64,000 nucleotides of DNA from G942493375 sp942493375 (GTDB lineage Bacteria > Armatimonadota > UBA5829): contig OW818698.1 of NCBI GenBank assembly GCA_942493375.1, positions 3,658,001-3,722,000 on the forward strand, given 5' to 3'. How positions within the stretch are numbered: the first letter of the stretch is position 1; each line of letters begins with the position of its first letter. Below, one piece after another: positions 17,901 through 26,722 of the stretch. The position numbers and the translations under genes were made by a program. The notes beneath the pieces are model-generated. The model searched no databases, was not told the origin of the DNA, and saw only the letters and a program-made list of their open reading frames with translations.

Positions 17901-18401
17901 CTCTGGGTTGACCCGATGGACGGCAAATATATGCCTGGGTATGCAGTTGTTGAGATGAAACCCGGAAGAACCACAAAAGTCACATTCAGAATTAAACCAG
18001 CCGCTCAAAAGATATTATTCAAGATTGCAAAAGGTGGACGTTTTGAAAACCTTAAATGGCCTGATAAAAATCCTAAGGTCTTGAAGAGTCTTTCTAAATC
18101 ATCTATGCCCATAAATGAAATCAGGATTAAGGACCAACCATGGATCGGTTACATCATTAAGGACTCAGTTACCGGCAAACCAGTTATTACAAGCTCATTC
18201 GGTCTTCTATGGGGAGGTTGTATCAAGGCATTTGATAATAATCGTGAGGGAGTGGTCCTGATCAAACCGGGTAGATACACAATAGAAGCTGTCCTGCGAA
18301 ATAAAGAAGACTATGCTGTCACTTCTAAAGCTAATATTTGGAAGATCAAGAAGACTATCACAGTTAAACCAGGCATAGATACAATAATACCCGTGCAGTA
18401 G
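14943..18401 (+). CDS. Giant exported protein with many carboxypeptidase-regulatory-like repeats
   Basis: The ATG at 14943 is preceded by GAGGTG, and the upstream ATG at 14934 is less likely. The 1152-residue product has an N-terminal hydrophobic signal or anchor (LIILVIIAIIAVIGMQAFA). It then has about ten beta-sandwich repeats of the CarboxypepD_reg/Cna-B-like type. Each opens with a form of GxVxDxxGxPIxxxxI and a TDxxGxYxI motif (for example KGKVTDESGKPVENA, SGKVTNQNGEPIGGV, AGKVVDEKTGKPITR). No catalytic domain and no LPxTG or outer-membrane barrel is visible. It is probably a periplasmic or surface structural or adhesive protein. It is the third gene of the sigma/anti-sigma operon, with 14 bases from the anti-sigma stop to its start. 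Confidence 0.8.
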   Translation: MMNIDRYNSNKQSLIILVIIAIIAVIGMQAFADEAKREIFGTLTFPDGRPAPGVRIRYCGSTKCSTVVTDDKGNYKISLEAGTDAVGLGAQSGDYLLSSYVSFPIDSIMPVQKDLKLGYGALILGEVKDSATDKPIEDATIQISGSPGDSVKTGKDGVFSVKALPLSGLQIEVQKEGYVIYRQNFSAENLDTFAWRIKLKPGGVIKGKVTDESGKPVENAIFAFLEGVYMHSAKTDANGDYVIGEIDADRPCDVTVSHVGLLSDHKMLEFPTGSREMVQDFVLLPGSISNRTISGKVTNQNGEPIGGVDVVFGRSSYQYNMKSCLSDVNGSYSIFVDSMEKDVLLCKKDGYAPLFIAVSDAGEPKIDAVLKPACNSSLRVTDSNGKPMSNASITVNVRSPILAALSDEAVLNGDVYRTLYSTSTDNNGYAKLNNLPFDGIVLDIYKDGYIAPNNIPIKIGSNDNVIKMSGITQFAGKVVDEKTGKPITRFTVKWWMDRSYSSGGLDNIVISNTDGQFKIRVDDSRFTDYNLYQVKILADGYIGQVKQIKTTNSPKEDYSTVYKLQKTYVNKGTVRDSSGKGIPGVKLTIIETHGYDYYESPPRVSPNSYSRVIETDKNGSFSIDPVFEESAIIIAEKSGYSRLELSDAIITKPLEIKIASAASLVVKAKRFGTEQAKIYMFSSKNGNTSRQFTGTIPVDGELTITNLAAGDYTIQIDSRKQTETHNITLKSGQRKVLDLNDKPSVLLKGTVTSNSNPAPGITVAVNTPDYQFSASTTTDSQGKYELLVDKSRVVAITTRIHSNGQTFTKNTFITLLLKKGENILDFKLPFGTISGRVINEITGESVARYLVCAIKKKISQAPDYYNMGCMIYGDVWSMETISSTRTENDGTFTLTGIPDCTAALYVTTGNYQICGFGDPFAVRQNTPVTGAELKIPESGRLDLKVVDSITNKTVFTDYSQLVNRNGVRLPVSGSVKPNDLPVGKYKLWVDPMDGKYMPGYAVVEMKPGRTTKVTFRIKPAAQKILFKIAKGGRFENLKWPDKNPKVLKSLSKSSMPINEIRIKDQPWIGYIIKDSVTGKPVITSSFGLLWGGCIKAFDNNREGVVLIKPGRYTIEAVLRNKEDYAVTSKANIWKIKKTITVKPGIDTIIPVQ

Positions 18402-18417
18402 TAAAAACTCATTCTCA

Positions 18418-18523
18418 AGACCAAGGTTTCCTTTGTAGGGTCTGATGGGGTAAAATGAGAGAGGTGCTAAATGGCACGCCTCTTGTTAGATCCAACATGC
18501 AGATTCGGGGGACCTCCTTTTTT
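18418..18523 (+). promoter_or_regulatory. Possible structured leader of the dehydratase activase gene
   Basis: Between the giant protein stop and the preferred activase start are two hairpin-forming blocks. One has arms agacc/ggtct (18418-18422, 18439-18443) with an inner aagg/cttt stem. The other has agaggtgc pairing with gcacgcctct with a small bulge (about 18459-18483). An acctcctttttt tract follows directly before the ATG. The gaggt at about 18461 could pair with this acctc, so alternative folds are possible. No known riboswitch is recognised. Confidence 0.3.
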
Positions 18524-21500
18524 ATGAGCTTTCTTGGTATAGACGTCGGTTCAGTCAGCGTAAAAGCTGCCTGGGTTGATGAGAATGGCAAACTAATCAG
18601 ATCTACATATCGCAGGCACTTCGGCAGACCGTTTGAGGCTGCTGTTGAGCTTATCTGCGCTGAACTTGAATCCGGTTTTGAGTTCTCCAACGTAGCCTTT
18701 ACCGGTTCCGGTGGACGTAAACTGGCAGATTCTCTGGGGCGTTCATTTGAAAATGAGATCATGTCCCAGGCAAGAGCAGCCAGGCACATTACCCCCGAAG
18801 CAAACGCTGTTGTCTGCATTGGTGGAGAGGATTCCTATTTTATCCTGCTGGACAACTCCGGCAAAGCTGGCACGCAAATCCGCGATTTTGCAATGAACGG
18901 CATCTGCGCAGCTGGTTGCGGAGGATTCCTCGACCAACAGGCAGGCAGGCTCGGAGTAGACATAGAGACCGACTTCGGCAACCTGGCAGTGGAGTCAACC
19001 AGACCATCCCGCGTGGCAGGCCGTTGCAGCGTGTTTGCCAAGACCGACATGATCCACCTTCAGCAGAAAGCAACACCAGTACGCGACATTGTCGCAGGAC
19101 TCTGTTTTGCATTCGCTCGTAACTTCGTAGCTGTCCTGGCTAGAGGCAAGGAGTTCAAAGCTCCGGTTGCTTTCCAGGGTGGAGTTGCCCTAAATGCTGG
19201 AATGGTGAAAGCTTTCCGTGAGGTTTTGGGATTTAGCGAAGGCGAGTTTATAGCTTCTGAGAATGCTCATGTGTCAGGCGCTATCGGAGCTGCGATGCTG
19301 GCGCTGGAAAAAGGCGTAAGCACTGAAACACTGAGCTCCGAGACTCTCAAAGCTTTGTTAAATGAACTACGCGAATGGGCAGCCAATACTCCCCTGCCAT
19401 ATCCCGGCCCTCCGCCGCCCAGCACAGTTTTCGACGTCCCTGAAGGCTCTGTCGTGGATGCTTATATGGGCGTGGACATAGGATCGATAAGCACCAATGT
19501 TGTATTGATCGATTCTGACAAGCGGGTTATATTCAAGACTTATCTAATGACCGCAGGCAGACCTATTGAAGCTGTGCGGACAGGGATTAAGCAGGCTGCG
19601 GAGAAGCTCCAGGGCAAAGTTACCGTCAAAGGCGTCTGCACTACCGGTTCCGGAAGATACCTTATAGGGGATTTCCTGGGAGCTGATGTTGTAAAGAATG
19701 AGATAACCGCCCAGGCACGCGCTGCTGCAGAGATAGACCCCGAAGTCGATACCATATTCGAGATCGGCGGGCAGGACTCCAAATATATCAGCCTCGAAAA
19801 CGGCGCCATCGTCGACTTCGAAATGAACAAAGTCTGCGCTGCCGGAACAGGAAGCTTCCTGGAGGAGCAGGCGGAGAGACTTGGAGTCAGCATCAAGGGA
19901 GAATTCGCCGACCTTGCTCTTTCAGCCGATAAACCAGTGAGACTCGGTGAACGCTGCACAGTGTTCATGGAATCAGACTTGGTTGGACACCAGGCAGCAG
20001 GCGCATCGACTCCTGACCTGGCAGCAGGGCTGGCTTATGCCACAGTATATAACTATCTCAACCGTGTAGTGGGCGAACGCAGGATTGGTGACCACATATT
20101 CTTCCAGGGCGGAACCGCATTCAACCGCGCCGTAGTATCTGCATTTAGAGAAGTCACAGGTAAGAACGTAACCGTCCCGGAGCATCACGAAGTTACCGGA
20201 GCTATCGGCTGTTGTCTGATCGCAATGGAACACGCTCAGCCTGGAGTAGAAAGTACATTCAGGGGCTGGGAAGTATCTCAACTGGAATACGAACAGGACA
20301 GTTTCGAGTGCAAAGCCTGCGCGAATGCATGCGAGATCAACAGAGTTAAGATCGAAGGGCTGCCCACACTGGTCTATGGAGGCCGCTGCGAGAAGTACGA
20401 GAAAAAGCGGGCGATAGATGCAAGCATTCCGGATCTTTTCGCTGAACGCCATGAATTTATGTTTGCAGGTTATGAAGAACCCGCAAAACAGCCCGGTAAA
20501 CCTCTGGTAGGTATTCCTCGTGCTCTGCATTTCATGGAATATGCGCCGTTCTGGTTGGCATTCTTCAAGAAGCTGGATATTCCAGTTATGCTCTCCAGCC
20601 AGACCAACAAGCAGATAATGCGCGATGGCCTGGACGCTGTGCTTGCAGAGTATTGTTTCCCTGTCAAAGTAGCTCACGGTCATGCGATGGAACTTATCGA
20701 ACGCGGCGCAACCCATCTGCTGATGCCTAACATTCTCCAGCTCCCAAGGCTTCAGGATGGCTATGAGGAGAGTGTGCAGTGTCCTTACATTTCTACACTG
20801 GCGTTCACCGTTGGAGCGGCCCTGAATCCCGAAGAAAAGGGTATAAAGACTCTTCACCCGAGAGTGGATCTGTCCAGTCCGTCCCGCAAAGCAATTAATA
20901 TGATGACAACGGACCTTGCGGACCTTGGGGTCAGTAAGACCCAGGTCGGTGAAGCTTTCCGGGTCGGTCTTGCAGCTCAGGCTGATTTCGGTAAGAAGAT
21001 GGTTGAAAGAGGTAAGCAGGCTCTCGATTCTCTGACCAATGGTAAACATGGCGTTGTGTTCTTCGGTCGAGGTTATAACAGTTGCGACAGCAGTCTGAAT
21101 CTGGATCTACCTGCAAGGTTCCGTGAGCTGGGTGTGCTGCCAATACCCTTGGATATGCTGCCTCTGGCTGATAAGGATATTTCGGAAGAGATATCAGGTA
21201 TGGCGTGGAGGTCCGGGCACAAGATACTCACAGGTGCCCAGATGGTAGCTGAGGATCCCCGCCTGCATGCAGTCTATATTACAAACTTTGGATGCGGACC
21301 GGACTCGTTCCTGATAAAGTTCTTCAGGTCAAAGATGGGCAAGAAGAGCTCCCTGCAGTTGGAGATCGATGAGCACTCCAGTGATGTCGGAGCGCTGACC
21401 CGCTGTGAAGCTTTCCTGGACAGTATCAGCAAATCTCCGCAGGTCACCAAAGACGTTCGCAAGTTCAGACCAAACTTTGCGAGCAAAGATAACGACCGGA

Positions 21501-22687
21501 TCGTCTATGTTCCTAAAATGAGTAATGTGGCGTTATCAGTGGTCTCAGCATTCAGGTCAGTGGGAATACCATCTGAAACACTTCCTGAGAGTGATTCAGA
21601 ATCGGTCGCACTTGGCCGCAAGTATTGCACCGGTAAAGAATGCTTCCCGTGCATAGTAACTACCGGCGATCTCGTAAAACTGGTCAGCGATCCTGATATC
21701 GATACCAGCAAGGTTGCATATTTCATGCCCAGCATGTCGGGGTCAGGAAGCTGCAGGTTTGGTTGTTACAATCTGCTCCACAGAGTGGTCCTGGATGACT
21801 TGGGACACCTTGATATCCCGGTCATTGTCCCCAACCAGAGCAAAGGCTTCTATGATACCCTCGGTAAGAAAGCCGGGGATGTGTTTGTCCGCAGGGCCTG
21901 GAACGGTATGGTCGGTATAGAGCTCCTTGAGAAAGCTCTGCACCACTTCAGGCCGCTTGAAGTAAGGCAGGGGCAGACAGATGAGATTTTCGAGAAATAT
22001 CTGGACAAGATCTGCAAAGTGATAGAAGCCGGTGCCGATCTGCTTCCAGTTATGAAAGAAGCAAAAGAGGCATTTCAGACTATTCCTATAAATGCAGACG
22101 GTCACCCGTGTGTGGCGATAGTCGGTGAAGTCTTTGTCCGTTCACACGATTTCAGCAACCTCGACCTCGTCCGCAAGATAGAAGAGCATGGGGGCCGGGT
22201 GTGGCTCTCCCCGCTAAGCGAATGGTTGACCTATGTAAACAAGGGGCAGAGAGACAACGCCAGATACGACGGCCGTTGGATGGAGTATTTCAAAGTTAGC
22301 ATGGTAGATAAATTCATGCGGGCAGACGAACACAGGCTCTCATCCGTATGGGAAGACCTGCTCCCAACAGCCAAAGAACCCAGCCCTGAAGCTCTGATGG
22401 AAAAGGGTGAAGGCTACATAGACCGTGGTTTCTTCGGAGAACCAATTCTGAGTCTTGGTAAAGCGACACACGCCAAAGCCAACGGTGTCAGCGGTATCAT
22501 AAACGTAATGCCCTTTACCTGCATGCTGGGTACAATCACCAATGGCCTCTTCCGCAAATTCCAACAGGAGGAAGACGGAATGCCGGTGTTGAACCTTGCT
22601 TTTGACGGTCAGGAAGTCGGGGATATGTCTCTGAGATTAGAAGCATTCCTGGCACAGTGCCGGGCATTTGCTGAAAGGGACAACTAA
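18524..22687 (+). CDS. Two-module acyl-CoA dehydratase activase (BcrAD/BadFG-DUF2229 protein)
   Basis: The ATG at 18524 gives the usual N-terminus MSFLGIDVGS; an in-frame ATG at 18455 would add 23 atypical residues. The 1387-residue protein has two ASKHA ATPase modules starting near residues 3 and 314 (LGIDVGS, MGVDIGS). Each has the cluster-ligating Cys of the helix-cluster-helix activator: CAAGCGGF near 127 with RCSVFAKTD near 166, and CAAGTGSF near 437 with RCTVFMESD near 476. A DUF2229 domain starts near 658, followed by an HgdB-like Cys-containing C-terminal half. Such fusions pump electrons to low potential with ATP, as for 2-hydroxyacyl-CoA dehydratases or double-cubane-cluster proteins. 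No separate HgdA/HgdB partner is adjacent, so the substrate is unknown. Confidence 0.88.
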   Translation: MSFLGIDVGSVSVKAAWVDENGKLIRSTYRRHFGRPFEAAVELICAELESGFEFSNVAFTGSGGRKLADSLGRSFENEIMSQARAARHITPEANAVVCIGGEDSYFILLDNSGKAGTQIRDFAMNGICAAGCGGFLDQQAGRLGVDIETDFGNLAVESTRPSRVAGRCSVFAKTDMIHLQQKATPVRDIVAGLCFAFARNFVAVLARGKEFKAPVAFQGGVALNAGMVKAFREVLGFSEGEFIASENAHVSGAIGAAMLALEKGVSTETLSSETLKALLNELREWAANTPLPYPGPPPPSTVFDVPEGSVVDAYMGVDIGSISTNVVLIDSDKRVIFKTYLMTAGRPIEAVRTGIKQAAEKLQGKVTVKGVCTTGSGRYLIGDFLGADVVKNEITAQARAAAEIDPEVDTIFEIGGQDSKYISLENGAIVDFEMNKVCAAGTGSFLEEQAERLGVSIKGEFADLALSADKPVRLGERCTVFMESDLVGHQAAGASTPDLAAGLAYATVYNYLNRVVGERRIGDHIFFQGGTAFNRAVVSAFREVTGKNVTVPEHHEVTGAIGCCLIAMEHAQPGVESTFRGWEVSQLEYEQDSFECKACANACEINRVKIEGLPTLVYGGRCEKYEKKRAIDASIPDLFAERHEFMFAGYEEPAKQPGKPLVGIPRALHFMEYAPFWLAFFKKLDIPVMLSSQTNKQIMRDGLDAVLAEYCFPVKVAHGHAMELIERGATHLLMPNILQLPRLQDGYEESVQCPYISTLAFTVGAALNPEEKGIKTLHPRVDLSSPSRKAINMMTTDLADLGVSKTQVGEAFRVGLAAQADFGKKMVERGKQALDSLTNGKHGVVFFGRGYNSCDSSLNLDLPARFRELGVLPIPLDMLPLADKDISEEISGMAWRSGHKILTGAQMVAEDPRLHAVYITNFGCGPDSFLIKFFRSKMGKKSSLQLEIDEHSSDVGALTRCEAFLDSISKSPQVTKDVRKFRPNFASKDNDRIVYVPKMSNVALSVVSAFRSVGIPSETLPESDSESVALGRKYCTGKECFPCIVTTGDLVKLVSDPDIDTSKVAYFMPSMSGSGSCRFGCYNLLHRVVLDDLGHLDIPVIVPNQSKGFYDTLGKKAGDVFVRRAWNGMVGIELLEKALHHFRPLEVRQGQTDEIFEKYLDKICKVIEAGADLLPVMKEAKEAFQTIPINADGHPCVAIVGEVFVRSHDFSNLDLVRKIEEHGGRVWLSPLSEWLTYVNKGQRDNARYDGRWMEYFKVSMVDKFMRADEHRLSSVWEDLLPTAKEPSPEALMEKGEGYIDRGFFGEPILSLGKATHAKANGVSGIINVMPFTCMLGTITNGLFRKFQQEEDGMPVLNLAFDGQEVGDMSLRLEAFLAQCRAFAERDN

Positions 22688-22704
22688 CCCTATAGAGAGA
22701 ACAA

Positions 22705-22730
22705 TCCCCCTGGCATCCTCGCCAGGGGGA
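22705..22730 (+). terminator. Terminator-like hairpin after the activase gene
   Basis: Perfect 10-bp arms tccccctggc (22705-22714) and gccaggggga (22721-22730) surround a 6-base loop, 18 bases after the stop. The downstream sequence has no long T-run, so termination may be partial. The next ribosome-binding site begins 11 bases later. Confidence 0.65.
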
Positions 22731-22752
22731 CTTGAATGTTGGAGGGTATTAC

Positions 22753-25221
22753 TTGATTTCAAGGATACTTCTATCTGCAGGATTGATCGTTTGCTGCGCG
22801 ATATCTTCAAATGTATCTGCGGCAAATAAAATCCTCTACTCCTTTGAAACCCCTGAAGAGATAAAAGCATGGACTCCGGACGGGGGGGTGACTCTCCAGC
22901 AGTCGGATAAGCACGTAACCGATGGCAGATCATCATTGAAAGTCACCGTTGCTCCTTCGCAGTGGAATGGTTTAGGGAAAGAATACGATCTGTCAGAGTG
23001 GCGCGATTACACATATCTAGAATTTGACTTGAGTGTAGATGAACCTACTAATCACCTTGCTGTCCTGTTGGCATTTACCGGTCTGTGCAATTTCAATTTT
23101 CAAGTAGATATGTTAAAAGCTGCTGAGACCAGGCACATTCGAATCCCCATAAAAGACATGGACCAGATGAGAGTCTCCAAGTCCACAAATTTCAAAGTAT
23201 TCTCTTGCAATGTGGATAAACAGACTACCTTCTATTTGGATAATCTGCACCTTACAGGGGACAATGCCGTTATAGGGCAGTTGAGGACTCTCAAAGCATC
23301 GTTGTTGTCCAGAAAAACGACAATAAATTTACTCCACGACAAGTCCATTACAAAGCGACTTCTCGCATTACAAAAAGATGTAGATTTGTTGCTTAACAAC
23401 TCCAATCCAAACAAAGAAGAGTGTGCCAGTATTGTTTCTGATTACAACACACTACTCTTCGATTGGTCCAAAGCCGCGCTTAGAAAACATGGGATTGCCA
23501 ATCCTGAATATACTATTTCTTTTGAATCTCCAATGCACAAGGTGCGTTCTATTGATAGTGCAGCGGACTTGACCGGGCAAATCTCGTCTGACACTGTATC
23601 ATTATCTGCCGCAAAGAACGAGTATGAGAACCTGCAAATGGTAATTGTGCCCTTTGCCAGGGACTTGACCGGAGTGAATCTTCAAGTGAGTGATATGGTT
23701 GGACCAATGAGAAGCGTTCTTTCAAGTAAGAATATTGAGGTCCGACTCGCTGGTGAAGTTGATATTTCAGGCACCAATGATCCACAGACCAAAGTCCTTA
23801 CAGGCAGGTATCCCGATCCTTTGCAACCATTGACAGATTCTATTCAGGTCGATCGCGGAGTTCTGAAATCTATCTGGCTGACGGCGTATGTGCCCAGCAA
23901 CACACCTGCCGGATTGTACAGGGGAAGTTTGACCATTAAGTGTGCGAATTCGCATCCCTATAAAGCAATATTGAATTTAAGAGTTCGAGACTTTACTCTT
24001 CCCAGAAAAAGCAGTTTGAAGACCCTGTTTTGTCTTCATGCCTATCCACTGTTGAAGTTCTACAGTTATCAACCATGTCCGGATCAATATAATATTCTGG
24101 GAACAACGGACCACTGGGATTTCAAGGATATACCCACAGCAACTATCCATAAGTGGCTGGATTATGCAGAGAAATACAGGATCAGTCTGACAAGTGTCTT
24201 TGGGTGGAGCATGTATATTGAACCTTTTTGGCCTATTACAAAGGGGGATTCATCTAAATATGACTTTAGCAAATGGAACTCAATGATCGAGTATGCAGTT
24301 AAACATCAGACAAATGCGATTACTGTGGTTGGAGTTCCTCCCAGAGGTCATATGATGGATCCAGCATCAAATAAGCAATATACCGACCTGGTTAAGAGCT
24401 TCATGCCTCAGCTGGAAAAGAATCTAATTTCTAAGAATTGGGCAAACATGTCCTATACTTATTTGCCTGATGAGCCAGGATGGTTGACGCTGGGTAAAGA
24501 ATTTCTCAATATCGCAAAAATATTCAAGGAAGCTGCTCCCAGGATAAAGACTCTTGCCACAACATCACCACCTTTTGTTCATCCTGCATATCCGGAACTG
24601 ACTAAGTATGTGGACACCTGGGTCCCAATGATGGATACTTATCCACCAAGCGTAGCAGCGGAATTGAGAAAACAAGGAAAAGAAGTCTGGTGGTATACCT
24701 GTTTACTACCTTTCCACCCCTATCCGCATCTGGCTATCTATCAATCAGGGATAGATCCGCGTATGATACCATTGCTGAGTTGGAAGTATAAGGTCGATGG
24801 TTACTTGTCGTGGGGTATAGACGTCTGGCCTGACGCTTCGACTGCTTCAACACAAAATCCAAAATGGCCTGCAGGCGACTGGACATTCAAGGACTACCTG
24901 TATCCTCCAGGTGATGGGTATATGATGTATCCCGGACCAAACGGTCAGCCGTGGAGTTCTGTAAGGATGGAGAACTTCAGGGATGGTATGGAAGACTACG
25001 AGTATTTAACTCTGTTAAAAAATCGACTCTCCGCTCTGGATAGGAAAGGGATATCCTCGGCCAAGTTAGAACAGTTAAAGAGTAGAATCCGGAAGCTCCT
25101 GGAAATCGATCAGTCTGTGATTGTAAATCCTATTGACTTCACTCAGAATCCTGAAACACTGTCAGCATATAGATCTAAACTTGCTGATGCAATAGAACAA
25201 TCAGCCAAGCTTTTGAATTAG
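22753..25221 (+). CDS. Secreted DUF4091 glycosidase-like protein
   Basis: A TTG at 22753 follows GGAGGG with ideal spacing. It gives 822 residues beginning with a signal peptide (ISRILLSAGLIVCCAISSNVSAA). The N-terminal 150 residues resemble a carbohydrate-binding jelly roll (SSLKVTVAPSQWNGLGKEYDL; YLEFDLS). The C-terminal half has the DUF4091 signature, with TYLPDEPGW in the barrel and SVRMENFRDGMEDYEYLTLL near the end. DUF4091 proteins are predicted glycoside hydrolases with a TIM-barrel. The acid in PDEPG is a plausible catalytic residue, but the substrate is unknown. It is followed by a GHL10-like gene after 36 bases, so they are probably one operon. Confidence 0.85.
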   Translation: MISRILLSAGLIVCCAISSNVSAANKILYSFETPEEIKAWTPDGGVTLQQSDKHVTDGRSSLKVTVAPSQWNGLGKEYDLSEWRDYTYLEFDLSVDEPTNHLAVLLAFTGLCNFNFQVDMLKAAETRHIRIPIKDMDQMRVSKSTNFKVFSCNVDKQTTFYLDNLHLTGDNAVIGQLRTLKASLLSRKTTINLLHDKSITKRLLALQKDVDLLLNNSNPNKEECASIVSDYNTLLFDWSKAALRKHGIANPEYTISFESPMHKVRSIDSAADLTGQISSDTVSLSAAKNEYENLQMVIVPFARDLTGVNLQVSDMVGPMRSVLSSKNIEVRLAGEVDISGTNDPQTKVLTGRYPDPLQPLTDSIQVDRGVLKSIWLTAYVPSNTPAGLYRGSLTIKCANSHPYKAILNLRVRDFTLPRKSSLKTLFCLHAYPLLKFYSYQPCPDQYNILGTTDHWDFKDIPTATIHKWLDYAEKYRISLTSVFGWSMYIEPFWPITKGDSSKYDFSKWNSMIEYAVKHQTNAITVVGVPPRGHMMDPASNKQYTDLVKSFMPQLEKNLISKNWANMSYTYLPDEPGWLTLGKEFLNIAKIFKEAAPRIKTLATTSPPFVHPAYPELTKYVDTWVPMMDTYPPSVAAELRKQGKEVWWYTCLLPFHPYPHLAIYQSGIDPRMIPLLSWKYKVDGYLSWGIDVWPDASTASTQNPKWPAGDWTFKDYLYPPGDGYMMYPGPNGQPWSSVRMENFRDGMEDYEYLTLLKNRLSALDRKGISSAKLEQLKSRIRKLLEIDQSVIVNPIDFTQNPETLSAYRSKLADAIEQSAKLLN

Positions 25222-25257
25222 CCTATAAATACGGAGACACTTTCGAAAGGACCAGCC

Positions 25258-26709
25258 ATGAGACGACTACTTCTGGATAGTGATGGGCACAATTTCTTCA
25301 TAGTCTGTATGTGTGATGATACCGAAGAGGGGATTAGAGCAGCTATCCGGGAGCAGTTGATAACTATTCCTACCGAAGTCACCACTTATCTCATCTCTCC
25401 CGGCTGTGGGACATATTATTATCCTACTAAAGTTGCCGAACTGATGCCTGCTACTGAGGAGTTCCCTGGTGGAGCATATCTGCATGCAGCACTGGCAAAA
25501 GGACTCGACCCTTTTGGTATGTTCCTTAAAGCGATCAAACGGGCTGGTATGGAATCTTTTATATCTTTCCGGATGAATGATGTCCATAACCCCAAGGATG
25601 AGTCCCAGTGGAATACTCCCAAGTTCAGAGTTGATCATCCGGAGATGACGGTAGATCCTGAAGCAAACAAAGCCGAAAATCCCGACTGGTGGTCATTCGC
25701 ACTGGATTATTCCAGAAAAGAAGTCAGGGATTACTACTTGTCGATTCTGGCTGAGCTGATCGAGATGTATGATTTCGATGGGATAATGCTGGACTGGATG
25801 CGTTGGCCGCGAACTATGTCGGGCAGTATTGTAGAAGTCTGGGAGAAACGGGATTGTATAACGGAGTTCATGTGTGAAGCTAGAAGACTTTGTCAGTCCT
25901 CAGGTAAGGATATACTATTATCCGCTCGTGTCCCATCCTCAGTCCAGAGCTGTAAGAATCTTGGGATGGATATAGCTGAATGGGTTAATGGTGGCCTGGT
26001 AGATTTCCTGATCCCGGCATCATTCCTAAATACCGATTTCCACATACCGATCGATGACTTCCGCAGGGAGATGGCGCCAAACCACATACCGATCTATGGA
26101 AGCGTTGAAGCCCATCATGCATCTCAAATACAGACTCCGGAATCCTTGAGAGCTTGTGCCATGTGCCTGTTTGAAGACGGTGCAGACGGAATGCTGATTT
26201 TCAACTTCCCGGACTGGGACTTGCAGCATGTTGCCCTTCCTCCATACTACTGGCTGAAGGATCTTGATACATACGAGAAGACACTCACCAAACCACTGCT
26301 CTTTTCGCTGGAGCACGAAATGTTCCGGGTTCCTGATATCGAACTGCCATACCAACTACCTGTAAATATCGAACCAGATAACACTGCAGAACTTACAATA
26401 AACCTCCCCAATGGAGCATTCCCATATGTCCACGCTCTGGCTTTATTGGACAGCGGAACAGATGTGGCATTGTCCATCAACAATCAACCGGTTAAGGACA
26501 TAAACAACAAATTCAGGCAAAGACGTTCACTGTTTCCTGATGAAATAATAGAATGCCGGCAGATCCCTAACTATGACAATTCAGACTCTCTATTCAGAAT
26601 ATTCCGAATAGATCCGAACACATTAGTACCCGGGAACAACACTCTAAAAATAACCAACTCTTCAGGACAGAATGTTAAGATTGACCGCTTGAATATTGGG
26701 ATGTGGTAA
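25258..26709 (+). CDS. GHL10-like TIM-barrel glycosidase-like protein
   Basis: The 483-residue protein has no signal peptide. Its first 330 residues form a probable TIM barrel with SFRMNDVHN near residue 100, a strand ending in FDGIMLDWMRWP near 172, and ADGMLIFNFPDW near 310. This pattern matches glycosyl-hydrolase-like family 10 (GHL10/DUF187) and its neighbours. The last 130 residues look like a small beta-sandwich (NTAELTINLPNG; VHALALLDSG). The start has AAAGGA six bases upstream. It follows the DUF4091 gene closely and overlaps the frame of the next small gene's upstream extension. A cytoplasmic role in breaking down imported glycan fragments is inferred. Confidence 0.75.
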   Translation: MRRLLLDSDGHNFFIVCMCDDTEEGIRAAIREQLITIPTEVTTYLISPGCGTYYYPTKVAELMPATEEFPGGAYLHAALAKGLDPFGMFLKAIKRAGMESFISFRMNDVHNPKDESQWNTPKFRVDHPEMTVDPEANKAENPDWWSFALDYSRKEVRDYYLSILAELIEMYDFDGIMLDWMRWPRTMSGSIVEVWEKRDCITEFMCEARRLCQSSGKDILLSARVPSSVQSCKNLGMDIAEWVNGGLVDFLIPASFLNTDFHIPIDDFRREMAPNHIPIYGSVEAHHASQIQTPESLRACAMCLFEDGADGMLIFNFPDWDLQHVALPPYYWLKDLDTYEKTLTKPLLFSLEHEMFRVPDIELPYQLPVNIEPDNTAELTINLPNGAFPYVHALALLDSGTDVALSINNQPVKDINNKFRQRRSLFPDEIIECRQIPNYDNSDSLFRIFRIDPNTLVPGNNTLKITNSSGQNVKIDRLNIGMW

Positions 26710-26722
26710 GGTTGGTATTCGA

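Noticed and set aside
18455..18523. Upstream in-frame start of the activase gene
   Set aside because: The added 23 residues do not match the family start (LGIDVGS right after the first Met), and they lie in the proposed leader hairpin.
19973..21049. A 358-codon minus-strand ORF within the activase gene
   Set aside because: It is antisense to a well-supported coding region with intact motifs. Its translation shows no recognisable domains, and its composition follows the sense codon pattern.
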